From Gymnopus androsaceus JB14 (taxonomy: Eukaryota > Basidiomycota > Agaricomycetes > Agaricales > Omphalotaceae): a DNA stretch of 64,000 bases. Under the pieces are notes generated by a model. That model saw only the letters and a program-made list of their open reading frames with translations, made no database searches and was not told the origin of the DNA. Positions within the stretch are counted from its first letter, which is position 1. Each line of letters starts with the position of its first letter. The stretch lies in contig ML769410.1 of NCBI GenBank assembly GCA_009733575.1, positions 306,131 through 370,130 on the forward strand, read 5' to 3'. A program made the position numbers and the translations under genes. This document shows, piece by piece, positions 22,681 to 36,000 of the stretch.

Positions 22681-24779
22681 CTATAGTACATCTCCACCGT
22701 CCAAGTCTAGCTCGCCCTCTCCTTGGAATGTCATGCTCTCCCGATCAAGGCTCATAAGCCGAGCGTACTCCAGGAATAGCCTGCAAAGATATCTGAGATC
22801 GGCGTTTATCCTCCTTTGAAAAACACACCTGTAGAAATACGCAAGGATATCCTCCTTTCGCCAAAATGTTTTACTCCATTCTCGGCCCTGTAATGCAATC
22901 TTTCGTGCAAGATCTTCATGTGCACCCTCTCCATTGGCGTCGCCACGAAAAAATATTAAACTATCATACAAATCGGACAAATCGACTTGGACCGGGATAT
23001 AGTGCACCCAAGGTGCTATGCGGTCTGTGAACCTATATACTTGACGGTAAATGCACGGCGAGGAAGAAGTTCGACTGAATTTACCACTCGGGATAGATAG
23101 TGGACTTGAAGATCAAGGAGTTGGAAGTGATCAGGCGCTTGAAACGACCAGACCAACCATTACCGTCAACCTGGAGAACAGTTCTTAGTGGTCATTATAA
23201 TGGCATAACGATTGGAGCAACAACGCACGTCAAAGACATATTTGTAGTTACCGGCGTCCTTGTAAGATTGTGGCTTTTTGTACTCGTATAGATTTTTCAT
23301 GAGGGTGCATGCCGACTCTGAGCAGTGAGTGGGTTCCCCAGCAAAGGCGATGTCCATTATAGCTGGATTTATTCGCGCCTTCCGAGCTGTCTGCAAGGGA
23401 CTTAGAGGTTGATCCTCATATCCTGATTCGGGTGGGATAAGGTAATCAAGGGTACCGTTGAGCTCGTTAACAAGTCTCACGAGCCTGTCCCTATGAGAGC
23501 TTTGCCAGTCAAACGACGAATCATAATAAATACCCGTGTTCGAGCCCCGCCAAAGTAAACGTTCGTCCTCCTTGTCGTCGAAATCAGGATCGTCGGAACG
23601 AGGAAAAATGTCTTCGACCCAAAGGTAGGGCGTTGGTATACGGATATTGTGGTGAACAGCAGTGGTGCAAGAAGTGAATTTGGGGATCATGATGGAAGAT
23701 GGATTAGGACCGTTGGGGTTGCTAAGAAATTGTCCATGTAGCCCGAATAAAGAAGGATGCAGGCAAGGGTCCATCGACTGACGGTGATCGTGAATGAATG
23801 TCTTCTTGGGATTTTGTGATGGAGGTCCATCAAGATTGAGGTCTATTAGACGAGCTGGGGATTCTGGAGGGCAAGCTGATCTCCAGCCAAGATGATGTAC
23901 GGACGGAAGACTGTTCTTGTCTATGTCTGAGAGAAATTTATGAAGAAATAATCAAATAGTAAATGGAGTAGCTCACAGGAATCCGTACTAGCTGCTTCAA
24001 GGAGCACACTTTTGAGCATGTGATCTGTTAGAAGATCTGGACCATCATGGGGAGTAAATGTTGCGCGGAATGAAGGGAGGACATCTTCGATATTCTTCAA
24101 GTACTCCAATATCATCGGTGGATGTTTTTTGACACCAGGGTGGGCGTCCTCCCGGAAGGTCGTTCTGAGTACCTCGAGTTTGCCTTCCGCATCCTTCCCA
24201 AGAGTGTACGAATCAGGTATAAGCTCCTGGGCAGCCTGGAGCGCGATCAATTCTCTCGGTTCCATGCCCCAGAATGGCTCAAGGTCATTATATATCTGAT
24301 CATACTCGTCTGGAAGCTGAACATCATTCTCCTGGATATAGTCCCACCTAATAAAATCCAAATTAGATCCACTAACATATTTCGTGAAGAGCGTACCATT
24401 TGTCAAAACCTTTTGGAGGGGAACGTCGGTACCTCCGTCTATATTCAGCGATGGCTTCATCGAGTGATGAACTAGCTTTCCGCTTTTTCTCCTTCCATGT
24501 TTTCTCTGCTCGATCTATCAGTTCGAAAATTGGATGAGGCCCTAGAAGATCAACTTCAACCAGACCATCAGGTCGAAAAGTATGTTCTCCTGTGGCCGTT
24601 CGGGGATACTCTTCCAAGTTATTCTCGAGCGAAAACTGCAATGTCGTCTCCGTGTAGGTCAAGGCTACATCATGAAAAAAGTGGGAAGTAAGTAGAGCAG
24701 AGATTAACGATAGAACGATGCCCATGAGCAAAAGTCGTAAGGAGCGCCGAATTCGAGATGACATCTTGAATGTGGACAT
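22681..24779 (-). CDS. GT90 glycosyltransferase (CAP10-like)
   Basis: Five or so exons encode roughly 630 residues. A type II membrane anchor follows a short basic N-terminus (RIRRSLRLLLMGIVLSLI), placing the enzyme in the ER/Golgi lumen. Next are HPIFELIDRAEKTWKEK, the signature YRRRYRRSPPKGFDKW, LPDEYDQIYNDLEPFWG, FRATFTPHDGPDLLTDH, and the catalytic-domain landmarks LLWRGSNTGIYY, YKYVFDVDGNGWSGRF and FKSTIYPEWYTDRIAPWVH. These define the CAP10 family, whose founding member in Cryptococcus is needed for capsule; relatives transfer xylose or glucose. All introns keep frame and the stop is TAG at 22,681. An alternative start is the second Met, six codons in. The sugar donor and acceptor are unknown. 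Confidence 0.88.
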
Positions 24780-25879
24780 GGGTTAGCGGGCTAGCGTCGA
24801 AAGAGCCTCCTGAGCCTCCTGTCTTTTATACCAGTGAATATCCTATCCTTATCCATATCTAATGAGCTTGGCAACAGTTATGACATGTAAAACAATGTCG
24901 AGTGTCAATATATGTGTGCACTCGGCTTCCGTGAACAGAAATGGCAGCTTGAAGTTGAGGGTGGTATCGATGAAAGCGGAATTTTGAACTCTCCGTCAGC
25001 TACGAACTCCTTCAATGAGGATTCAACTATAATCATAGAAATCCTCTAGGGCAGTTACGAGACTAAGAGCAAATAAATTCAGCATATTCTCAAATCTAGA
25101 GCACTTACAGGTCTCTGTATTGGCGCTCCCAAACTTTCCTCGATTTTTGCTGTTTCTGACTCCTGAGCCTAAATGACTGCATCCACCCTTTACGTAGGGC
25201 GTAGCACATTCCTTTGAACACTACTCCTCTTTTTACAATCGCCATCTCTCAACCATTGTCGTCCGTCACCCTTCACGACCAGTCCTTCTGCTGATCTAAC
25301 GTTGATGTTGCTCTGCTCGGAGAACTTGCGCAGAGCTCCGAATGACCCCATCTACATCCTCCTGCAACTCGACACAACCACATTCACTGCATCTCCGCTT
25401 CAGCTTTCTAGTCCACTGACGAACGGTGCTGTTTCCAATGACACTTTCCACCCTGAACGACCACTTCCCCTGTGGCGTGGCTTGCTTTTCATTTCATCTC
25501 CCTTCATTCCATCTCTCAGCCGCTACCCGGAGCGTGAACCAGACGCTGTCTATGGAGGAATGCACATAGTACCCTTGTCGCTGCACCTGTCACTCGGCCT
25601 GAGCGCCTGCATATGGATATATGATATCCCTCATCCCGGAGTTACTTGACTCCCGTCAAGCTCGAGGTGGTTCGTGGACTAGACTTCGCTCCCGCTGAAT
25701 ATGATCTGACGATCTGAGGGGGAAGATGGAGAGATACTTAATCAGAACAAAAGCCCTGGGAGACCGGTCCGACCTTCTCTCTTGATAGGAAGCCTAATTC
25801 GAATCAAGCTTCCATCCTCATCCCCAGTCTTAGTCTTAGTCTTGAATGCCATCTCGTATCCTATCTCGTGCCATCACTC

Positions 25880-26140
25880 CTCAGGCATCTCATCTTTGAA
25901 GCCTCAGTGGCCACCGGTTACCTCCGACTGCCTCTCCGACCTCGATATCGATCGACGCGATACCTTCTCTACTCCCTTCCTTCCAAGCCTTCATCTTCAT
26001 CTTCCGAGGTGAATTATGTCCGGATTATTTCGCTTGCTGCAAGCTAGACCTTGAACCACTGTATTGACAGAACTCGAACTTAGCAGCACTGCAGAGGCAA
26101 TCGCTCCCGCCGCAGCTTCTGCTTCTACCCTCTCCATTCG
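25880..26140 (+). repeat. dispersed repeat, copy C
   Basis: Best copy of the family. It aligns in order with 11,540-11,800, including ATATCGATCGACGCGATACC, TCTTCCGAGGTG, ATTATGT and ATTGACAGAACTCGAAC. It also covers the block shared with copy B. Confidence 0.55.
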
Positions 26141-26422
26141 TTGTCGACTTCTTTTTGCTTTGTTATCACTATCTATGCTCATATGTGAGAGAAGGCATCC
26201 GTTACAACTTGAGCAAAGTTGCATGAGATTCACTGAATTTCAGATGATGGCACGGAGGAAGGATGCGCTCCTCCAAATCTCTCGACTCCGTAGGGTTACT
26301 CATGAGCTTTGACCTTTGCTGACACAATAAGCAGCCTCGCTCACCGGAAATCTCCCTATTCCATTGAACTATCCTAGGGTAACGAAGAGGACATTGGCCC
26401 AAATCTGAGGCAATGCGCCAGT

Positions 26423-26423
<1 letters not shown>

Positions 26424-26453
<30 letters not shown>

Positions 26454-26455
26454 GA
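26424..26455 (+). repeat. poly-A followed by GA microsatellite
   Basis: Twenty A residues followed by about six GA units. This could be the tail of a retrotransposed sequence or a simple repeat; no retroelement body was recognised beside it. Confidence 0.85.
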
Positions 26456-29084
26456 ATAACTAGCATTATTGCATACTGAAGTAAGCCGAAAAAAGAACCA
26501 TTGGTTTCTCTGACGCTTCCCGTCTGCCGTAGCCTCAAACCGCGAATGCCCATTGCACTAGCTCCGCCGTTTTCCGTCCTCTTTCTGCAACAGTAAGCCC
26601 ATCCCATTGATCTGAACCAACTTCGATTTCTGTTTTCTTGAGCATTCCCCCACCTGCTTTCAGAGATCGCGAACATAAGCCAGAGGAACGGTCTGAAATA
26701 AGGGCCTATGAATCAATCACCCTCCATCGCCCCGTTAGTCCATTCGCAGTTTGGGTCCTGCACATTTCCAGAGATACACATAGAAAATTCACCTCTGGGT
26801 CGACGTCTGATCCCTAAACCTACCTCGTCCATAAGAATGAACGCAGCAAGGGAGGAAATTATAATAGGATTAGGATCGACGGCGGCGAACGGGAATACGG
26901 TAGTAGCCCCAAAATCATCCACACAACGGGCTACGCTATGCGCGACGTAATGATCCAGTTGCTAGACTTTTCCCTTCCTTTGCTTTTCTTCTTCGCCGTC
27001 GATGAAGCGATGGGGTTTGTATACGCCCACGGTCTCTATGGAGAGGCGAGAGAATATAGCCACAATCAAGCCAAGCCCACCGACTAAATTCGCCTAATCC
27101 CTTCGGCTTTTCATCTCCAACTTCGCCTTTCTCTGCTCCGCTCCCAAGAATCAACCCTGGACTCCCTCTCCCCTACCGCTCCTCCAACCCACATAGCACC
27201 AGAAGCTTGGACAAGTCACAGCGGAGTTCGAGGCGCGGATATGTGAAGGTTGGGTTCGGAGGGCTGGAGAGAGGGAAACAGGAGGTGGGTTGATTAGGTG
27301 AATTAAGTGAAGGAGATGAAGCAGCAGTTGGAGCTGAAACAGCTAGAGCAAAACCGGGACAAGTAGACGGTGAACGTAGACACCGTAGCGTAATATCGGA
27401 AAAGTTGGAGGATTCGCGGTTACGTTGAACGGACCTGGTTCACGCTCAACCGCAAATATCCTCGATTCCAGCGTGGGTTTGGGCTTGAGTTGTGCCTAAA
27501 GGAAAGAGTCGAACATTGATCACTGTTGATGTAGACGTAGCGCAAATTCCAGAGGTAGAAGTACAGATCATCCTGATTCAATTTCGACGCCATAGAAGGA
27601 GCTCGAGGTTGAGAACGAATCCTCATCTGTGAGAGGTAACAGAAGGCGAACAGTGGATACCGACGCGGCGGTCACGATGGCAGCATATGATGACCACGAT
27701 GAAAGCGCTCTTCATCGATGTTCTTCCCGTAGTCGTAGCTGTAGTCTCAGATGTCACGCCAATCATAGCAACACGATAGCTTGAAAACGGTCAGAAAATC
27801 AGCAGCGTCTAACTAGGGAACTAAACTCACGAATATTGTATTTGTCACCATAATTGCCGGTCCCAAAGCCTCCCGCGACCAGGATGATAATACCAAAGCG
27901 AAATCACCCTGGAGCTCAAAAGGTCCTCAGAATGCGTAAAAATGAGCTGGGACTAGAAACCGGAGGCGGAGAGGAGGAGGGAAGATGGGAGAATATCTCT
28001 TTATCGCTCCTAGAAAGAATAGCCCAAGATCCATAGACCATCTAGGTAGTCGATAAAAGTAAAGGAAAGGCGCATTTCTGATTTTCCAAATTCGCCCACC
28101 TCGCATGCTCTATCCAAATTCCGATATCCACTTTAACCATCAAGACCAAAGGCAAAGCCTCCAAAGACACGATGCAGACGCAGCATCTGCTAAAGCCACC
28201 AAGTACCTAAACCTCCACTGAGGATTGGGAGTTGGTAGCAAATGCCGAACTGTACTGTATCTGCTGCACTCGTCGGTAGAGGTGATTGAGGATAAGAGCG
28301 AGCGTGAGCTACTGGAGCCTGAGACCCACTCGGAGAAGGTCGTTGAATGCTAGGGTCAAGGCAAAGGTTGAAACTGTTGCGGCCCAACTGGGAGCGATAT
28401 CGATATTGATTTAGTAGCACACACAAATCGACGTCTGCTGGGTGCCAGATGAGATGTATGATACCGCAATAATTCCTTCATTTCCCAGTCAGTCAAAAGT
28501 CCCTCTTTCACATCTCTTTTTGCTAGTCGCCGCACGGCTTGCGTTCAGCCGAAATCATCCAACCACAATCCAAAGGAGAAGCAGAGCTGATGCAGACTCG
28601 GAGAAGGCTTCGTGAAGAGACGGTCGTATTGAATGCTGGTTGGGAGTGGTAATCCTGCGATTTGCAGTACACAATTAGCGTTTTAAGCTTCCCTCAAGAT
28701 AAAAAATGCAAATTATATACCTGTACCAACGCTAATTCCTTGGCTTGCATATTCGGTGATATTGATGGACGCCAACTAAATACAGTAACCCTGGAGAATA
28801 GTAAATTTCAGGCTACTTTCGTAGCTCTACCAAGCGAAGCGTGAATGACAAAAGAATAGATTGTGAGAGGAGTGCGGAGAGATGAGATGGCGGATTGAAC
28901 AACAGATCCGGAGCGGGCCACCGGACCGTTGGCCTTCGAGATTTGCACCATCTACTTGTTCTCTGGTGCCAGGTCTCGCTGTTTATCCTCTTCCTTCAAG
29001 CCCTGGCCCAGTGCTTTCAATGTCTCTATAGGACCATTCACGCGGGTAGCCACATTTTGTCCTGGATATACGTCTATGATCTAA

Positions 29085-29110
29085 GGTCTATGGTCTATGG
29101 TCTATGGTCT
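29085..29110 (+). repeat. short tandem repeat, GGTCTAT
   Basis: The 7-mer is repeated about three and a half times head to tail. Confidence 0.85.
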
Positions 29111-30262
29111 CTCTATCGACTCCGAGTCAATTTTGATCATACAGGACGTTAATGGCATCCATTCTCTCGATACCATCACGTTATGCTTCTCATTGTGTCA
29201 TGATTACTGAAAAAGGTAGTAGAGTAGGGTAGAGTCTCCTGCTGGACGCAATGTAATGGTGTTACATCGACGACCGTACTTCTTGTACACCTTGCTTCCT
29301 ATCTACCCCTCCTATCTGGCAGTACTTTCCCCGCAGCCCATATGCGACCCTCCTCCACAGGCCAAGAGCAACTCCAGACTCGTTTACCCGTTATCCAGTA
29401 AAAGAACATGGAAACGAACTGTCGACTCAGATGTTTCGAAGAGGACGGACGAACCCCATTTATACAAACTCCTTCTCCTCTACATTCAATCCTTGGTTCA
29501 ACGTTTATGTTCACCCTAGGCCTACTCCCTGATTACCCTGATTACCCTTGGGCAACTGGTCGCCGAACCAACCGGATTCCACCACAAATCGAAAACCTGT
29601 ACTCCTTACTATAATGAGGAGCCTGAAGACGTCGAGGAAACAAGTGGCCTAGAAGTCATCTGTCCATATTTCACTGTGATATATATCAACGACAGTACCA
29701 AGATCTAGAAAACCCGGGAGAATGGCGGCTTCGGAATAAGAAAGGAAGAGTCGCTGCCGGCGTCTGCCATGATCTTGCTTTGTAGCTAGACCCGGGATAG
29801 ACATTGACAAGGCGCCCGTTCGTATATAACGCAAACGCCTAAGCAGATGTGAGTCCCTATCTCATATAGCGAATGCTAACCAGCATACTTATGCTTGTCC
29901 TCCAGGCTGGGCTTATAAGCTATGTATGTGTATATTCACGGTCGTTGGATGTCGTGGCTGCTTCATTATTTGTACGTTCTTCCTCGGAATGATGCTTGCT
30001 ACTACTACTCTTCCTCAAACTCTGAGCCGCTGATACAAGATAGCGCCTCAAAACTTACCCTATATACAACTACACACAACTCATCTTTTCTGATGTCTGA
30101 TCTGCAATATCACCGTATAAAGACTGCTATCTTCAACTGCCATATCCACCAACTATCCTCCAACTATCACATGTATAGGATTTAGCGTGTAATCAAGTTC
30201 CTCGTTCCTTCCAACACAGTCCAGCACTCGATCCCAAGCGTCCCCCGCTCGAGTCGTAAGCC

Positions 30263-30900
30263 ATGTCTACTCCATCCTTGACATACGTTCCACCATCTTC
30301 AAGCGATCGCTCTCCGAATCTCCAAACAGCTCTCGCATTCATCGAAGCCTGTAATAACTGGTATTCAAATCCGGACGGTACTGTGGCTGTCGAGCAGACG
30401 CTGGATCTATTCGACGAGAGTTTGCAACATCTTGTGCTGCCGAAATCCCTACAAAGGCCTGCACTCAACAAGAATGATTACACCGTATATTTTACGGGGA
30501 TGCTGCACTTGTTGAAGGGATTCAAGGTGAGAGACGTCAAGCTATCGTCTTGCATTCAGTCACAATCGTTTCTTAGGCCACCGTGCATGAAGTTATCGAA
30601 AGCACTGCTGGTAATTCAGTGGTGATTCATGTATGTGTCCTCCTCAATGGTCGCGCCCATAGATACTGACACGGTATCATACAGGCATCTTCGGTCGGGT
30701 TGGGTGTGAGTGGCGCGCCCTACGCCAATGAATATATGCTTGTTTTTCATATGATTCCGTCAAACGACCCGGGCGTATTGCCGAAAATATTGAGCGTGAA
30801 GGAATTTGTGGATAGTAAGCTGTCCGTCGATTTTTTCCAGGAGGAACGACGGAGGGCGGCGGAGCGTAAAGGAGGGCAAAGCGATATCAAAGATGTATAG
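30263..30900 (+). CDS. SnoaL-like (NTF2-fold) small protein
   Basis: Three exons (30,263-30,526, 30,577-30,630, 30,685-30,900) give 177 residues. The fold is suggested by an N-terminal helix (LQTALAFIEACNNWYSNPD), a strand/helix block (LFDESLQHLVLPKSL), YTVYFTGMLHLLKGFK, the strands ATVHEVIESTAGNSVVIHA, and the closing pair YANEYMLVFHMIPSN and VKEFVDSKLSVDFFQEE. This is the pattern of fungal SnoaL-like/ketosteroid-isomerase-like proteins, soluble cone-shaped proteins of varied or unknown function. Both introns have GTGAGA or GTATGT donors and keep frame. The gene stands alone. Whether it is enzymatic cannot be told from the sequence. Confidence 0.78.
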
Positions 30901-33003
30901 ATTGGTGATGGAAATTCTGAGATCTAGCTGGGTAGACTCGGTAGAGATCCCGAAAACATGTAGTCGGTGTATGGCGGTACCTGCTGAGTTGGTATGGTCT
31001 GACTCCCTGGCCATTCGGGCCTGAGTCGGTCAATCACTTTCATCGTTGTATTTATGTAGTAGTCTGCAGTCTTTTCAACAAGTTAAAATTATGGCAAATA
31101 CTTCTGGAAGGAATGCTTATAGCCGCTATATGTATGTCCAGGATAAAGATTCTATACTATATGCGTTGGCATCGAGAGCAACTGATGTTGAGTGTTTTTT
31201 TATGCATTCAGCAAGTTGCTGTATTGCATTTATACGATATAATATGTACGCTGAAGGTGAGACATCGTTTTGAACCCCATAATGCTGCTGTTATCTGGGG
31301 ATTCGCCATTCTTGCATGTAAGATAATGTTGAACCTCCATACTGTTTCTCTCGTTTTCCAGTGGTCGCTAATCCCGCCCGCCACTAAGGTGGAGGGTTGG
31401 CAGCGATGAAGATGTGGGACAAGGCGGGACAGTTGATTTATTTACCTTTGTATACATCTACAGCTGCAGGGGGACCGTACTATTTTTGCACTCACTGCAA
31501 ACCGTTGATTTCCCATTTTCGAAGTTTTCGAAGTTTCTTGATGTTTATATCCCTCCACAATTCTAGGAGTAGTAATAATCCATGAAATATTTCTTATTCC
31601 TTATTCCTTACCGATGCGAGCATGCACCTCAATCATGCGTACAACCCGGAAGGACCAGCTGCTAAAAGCGACTTTGAATAATATGCTTGATACCATTGGA
31701 TGTTCGGGCAAGGAGTCTCTTTTTTCGGTTCTTGGTTAGATATATAACACAGTAAGGTGAAGACTATGTTTGATAGAGACAATGTCCCATATTTCCTCAT
31801 GTCGCAGCGATCTAGTTACTGATCAAGCGGCGGAATCAAGCTATCCTTGTATTATTCCCAGAGACTTAAATTCGTCCTCTTTCTACTTACATTTCCGCCG
31901 GAGCTGATCTTAAATAATTTGAGAGCTCAAATCGAAGGCTCGGAGCTAGAAATTTAAAGCGATATGGCATGCTATTCATCGAACAAATCTGCAGTTCTGT
32001 TGTTTTCTCATACTCCTTTGGGTTGAGGATGCCCCCGCACCTCCCTGCACTGTTTGTTGACCGTAACACACACGAAACGCGAAACCTGGTCTGCGAAAGC
32101 AGGAGGAGTTTAGGGCTGACCTTGAACTGGATAATCGAAAATTAATTGAGATGGTGGTAAAAAACAAGCCGGCTGATTGCAAGGACTGGGCGCTTACCAC
32201 TCCTTGTCACCGACTCACCATTCATCTTTCCCGTCTTTCTTAGTCTGTTCAAATTGAGGATACTCTCAGGATACCGCTATCAATATAAGAAGACACATGT
32301 GGTATATCTCCAAGGAATGCGTAGTAGAAGGAGATTCAAGGTGTGATGGAAAAGATTTCGATGGGCAGTAACCTTGGTTCTCAGTTTGTCTTATCCATAT
32401 ACGCCCATCTCCAATGTCATCTGAAATGATCCCATAATTATATGACTTTTTTTCCAAAAAATCTGTACCCGCCTGTCCCAAGCGTCTTCTTTCAGCGCCT
32501 TCATCGGTTGCTCTTCAGGACTTTCAAGTTCAGGCGTGTAGGTCTCTGTCTCCATGCACGCTTTTCTCACTGCAATATCACAAAAAGATTCTCGCCAGCC
32601 CTTCGGAGCTCGACCCATGACCTTGCAAGGGAAAATACCCTCGACGACGTTCAGCGATCTTTTCCTCGTGAATATCACGAAAGCGTTGATCGACTCACCG
32701 GCGGACCGCTCCTTAAGGATCACGGAAAATTGTCTGAGTAAGTTTGCTGCGACGCAATGGTCAGCGAGAAGTCCTATGTATAGATTTACTCTCTCCCTGG
32801 GCAGGGGTCAGACCGGTCAGGTCTAATTTTCTCTACATCATCGTCATGGGGCCGTCGCCTCCTTGCCAGTCGTAGGATCCTCCCTCTTTGACTTGACCTG
32901 ATACACATGCTACGTTGAATCGTGACCACTAGGAATGAAGTCCATAAAATCGTTTCGACTTGATAATGTTCATTTGGCTTCTCTTTGTCCAAGATCAAGC
33001 AAG
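30901..33003. other. intergenic, one possible small gene
   Basis: No recognised gene at 30,901-32,390. A - strand open frame at 32,391-32,723 is described separately. The last 100 bp is the promoter and leader of the GH51 gene. Confidence 0.5.
32391..32723 (-). CDS. hypothetical protein exon
   Basis: A 110-codon open frame on the - strand, readable further upstream to about 32,800 without a stop, contains NAFVIFTRKRSLNVVEGIFP and a Glu/Pro-rich stretch. Composition is plausible for a real protein but no family, intron pattern or start context confirms it. It lies head to head with the GH51 gene. It could also be chance. Confidence 0.25.
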   Translation of the reverse strand: MILKERSAGESINAFVIFTRKRSLNVVEGIFPCKVMGRAPKGWRESFCDIAVRKACMETETYTPELESPEEQPMKALKEDAWDRRVQIFWKKSHIIMGSFQMTLEMGVYG

Positions 33004-36000
33004 ATGCTGAGGAAAACCTTTGCGTTTGCGTTGGCGTTGGCGACTGCTGCAGCGGTTTATGCATCCACGTTTGATGTTACTTTCACGACGACTACTGGAC
33101 ATGCCGTTCCTAGTACCCTTTGTGCGTCTCAATTATTGTTTGAAATGTTTGAGCTGACGACCTTGTCACGATATCCAGATGGATTGATGTTCGAGGTATT
33201 GATTAGGAACACTTTGACTTTTGCAGAGGCTTAACAATCCTCTTTTGCCTCTGCTTTGCCCAGGATATCAATGTGAGCGCTCGTTGTCCATCTAAGAACC
33301 GTTTCAACGTACTAAAGTGGTCCCATTAGCATGTACGCGCTCTTTCCCCACGAGAGCCGGTCTATCATTGATGAATGTATATCTTATACAGAGTGGAGAT
33401 GGTGGCCTCTATGCTGAACGTACGTGCGACCGCATATTATCCTGAGGTAGAACTGACAGTTTTCGCGAATAGTCCTTCAGAATCGAGCTTTCCAACAAGT
33501 TACTCCCCGTTGGTTTTTCTTCCTTACATCTCCTCCACCCTCATCTTGACGTACGTTTGCCACTTGACAGTCACTGAGGCGGCTCTTACTGCATGGGCCG
33601 TAATAGGCTCTGCTGACATTGCCGTGGTAGCAGCAGCCTCACCCTTATCGACTGCGTTACCAAATGCTCTCCAGTTCGCGGTACCTGCAGGTACTCCCGG
33701 TACCGTTGGTGTCCAGAATTCTGGATATTTCGGTACATAAACTCATTCAACCGCCGAACTGCACACTATCGATTAACATTGTTTATCTACAGGCATTCCC
33801 GTTACGGCTGGCTGGACATACACTGGTTCGTTCTGGTATCGCACTCCTACCCCACCCACCACTGAGGTAAAGGCTACCTTTACCGCGGCTCTTGAATCTT
33901 CGACCGGTACGGTATTCGCCAGTACTACCGTACCATTTACTACCAGTTCTACGTGGCAGCAGGCAACCTTCACCTTTACCGCCGAGTCAACCCAAACATC
34001 GGCTAATAATGTCTTCGCACTTTCGGTTCCTGCTGCGTCTGTGAACGATTTGACCATTCAATTTGCGCTTTTCTCACTATTTCCACCAACATTCAACAAT
34101 CGGGCGAACGGAATGAGGCTGGATATTTCGGAGGTAACTCGTGCTGCTGACCGTTGATGAGTATATTCTCAATGCTTCGCTGATAGACTCTCCTTGCCAT
34201 GAAACCTGCTTTTTTCAGGTTCCCTGGAGGAAATAGTATGTGTTTGATCTTGAGACATAGGGGAATGCTAAACAAAGTTTTTCATAGATCTGGAGGTACG
34301 ACGAGCTTCCCACCAACATTCAAAACTCAATGATTTCTTTACTTCAAGGGTGAAACTCCAGCTGACCGCTGGATCTGGTCGAATACTGTAGGCGCTATTA
34401 TAGATCGTCCTGGACGAGTAGGTGACTGGGGATATGTCAACACCGAGTAGGTCAATATTTCACTCCTTACGCTTAATCCTCATCCACTTTTTCGGTGTTA
34501 GTGGTCTTGGCTTGTTCGAATATCTTCAGTGGATTGAGGATATGGACATGCAATCCATTATGGCAGTCTGGGCCGGTAATTGATGAATAATTTGTGGGCG
34601 ATGGTGTTTTGACTATTGAATAGGTTATTCCTTGAATGGAGCGTCGGTTGCAGAAGATGACCTATCGCAGTATGTCACAGATGCTATCGATCAGGCAAGC
34701 CAAGTTTCCATTTGTGGCTTGCTGAAATACTCAAAAGCACTGTAGATCAACTTTGTAATTGGCGATGCGAGTACTAATGCTCAAGGTGTATTCTATAGCG
34801 TTCGCCACTTCACGGCCACGTACTGACTAACATACATTCAGCTGCAATTCGTTCAGCCATGGGCCATCCCGAACCATTTACTCTTAACTACATCGAAATC
34901 GGGAATGAAGACTTCTTTTCGCCGACTACGTGAGTTCCGCCGAAGTCGGTAACATATTGATGCTCACTAGATATGTTGCTAGATACGCTGATTACCGTTG
35001 GGCAGCTTTCGTCGACGCCTTATCTGCGGAGTTCCCTCAACTCCGTGAGCACTACCTATATATCCAAGTAGGGAGCATGCACTGTACTGATCCATCGTTA
35101 GACTACATCGCTACTAGTGCCACCAGTGGAGACGTTCCAACTCTTTCCCCGGCCCCGACATACTGGGACTTGCATAGTTATTCAGATCCCGGTAAGCATG
35201 TGTAGAACATTTTGAGATTAAGCTCTGCTAACCAGCACGTCGCTCGAAGCTTTCTTCATTGGCGGTTCCTTCAACTTTGACATATTGCCTCGAAACGGCC
35301 TTCAGTTCTTCCAGGTACTGTTTCACTTTCTTGACTCACTCTTAACTGCCAACTAAATTTCTGTTTTTCCCTTCGCTAGGGTGAATATGCTTGCATGTCT
35401 ACAAACAGCGGTGTCGATTTATCGTTCCCTTTCATTGATGGTATGTTTGAAAAACTTGAGAGAGAGAAGGGTTCGGTTGATCTTATATGAGAACACCTTC
35501 AGGCGCAATTGCGGAAGCCGCGTACATGACTGGGTTTGATAGGAATTCCGATATTGTCTTTGCTGCATCCTACGCGCCTGTTTTGCAGAATCTTAATGAC
35601 TTCCAATGGGTGAGCCGACCTACGTATCGATGCTCTAAGAGTCTGTTCACAACATTTCCTTTCCCTACGAGTCCTGATCTTATTAGCTTTACGTGCGTTC
35701 ATCAACCCGTTCTTTGCTGTAAAGAGAGACTGATCAACGGCGTTCATTGAAAAGGGCAAATACAATCATTCCTTCTACATCCTACTACGTTCAAAAAGTA
35801 TGGGAATTTTAGCCTTTTTTTTCATTCTGATCCAACCTGTTCCGTTCCGATAGCTGTTCAGCTTGTTCAAAGGTGATTTCTACCTCACTTCCACAACAAA
35901 CACCGCAAGCTCGCCAGTACAATGGAGTATTACTCGTGACACAGCAGCCAACCAATACTTCTTAAAGGTCGGTCGGGTTGAGTCCATATTTCCCTTCACT

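Larger units (their letters stand above)
24780..30262. other. long gene-poor, repeat-bearing region
   Basis: About 5.5 kb has no recognisable protein-coding gene. It holds dispersed repeat copy C, a poly-A/GA microsatellite at 26,424-26,455 and a short tandem array at 29,085-29,110. Many small open frames on both strands are Ser/Pro/Arg-rich with stop-prone neighbours, as expected of decayed sequence. The left 100 bp is the promoter side of the GT90 gene and the right end is the promoter of the SnoaL-like gene. Confidence 0.5.
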
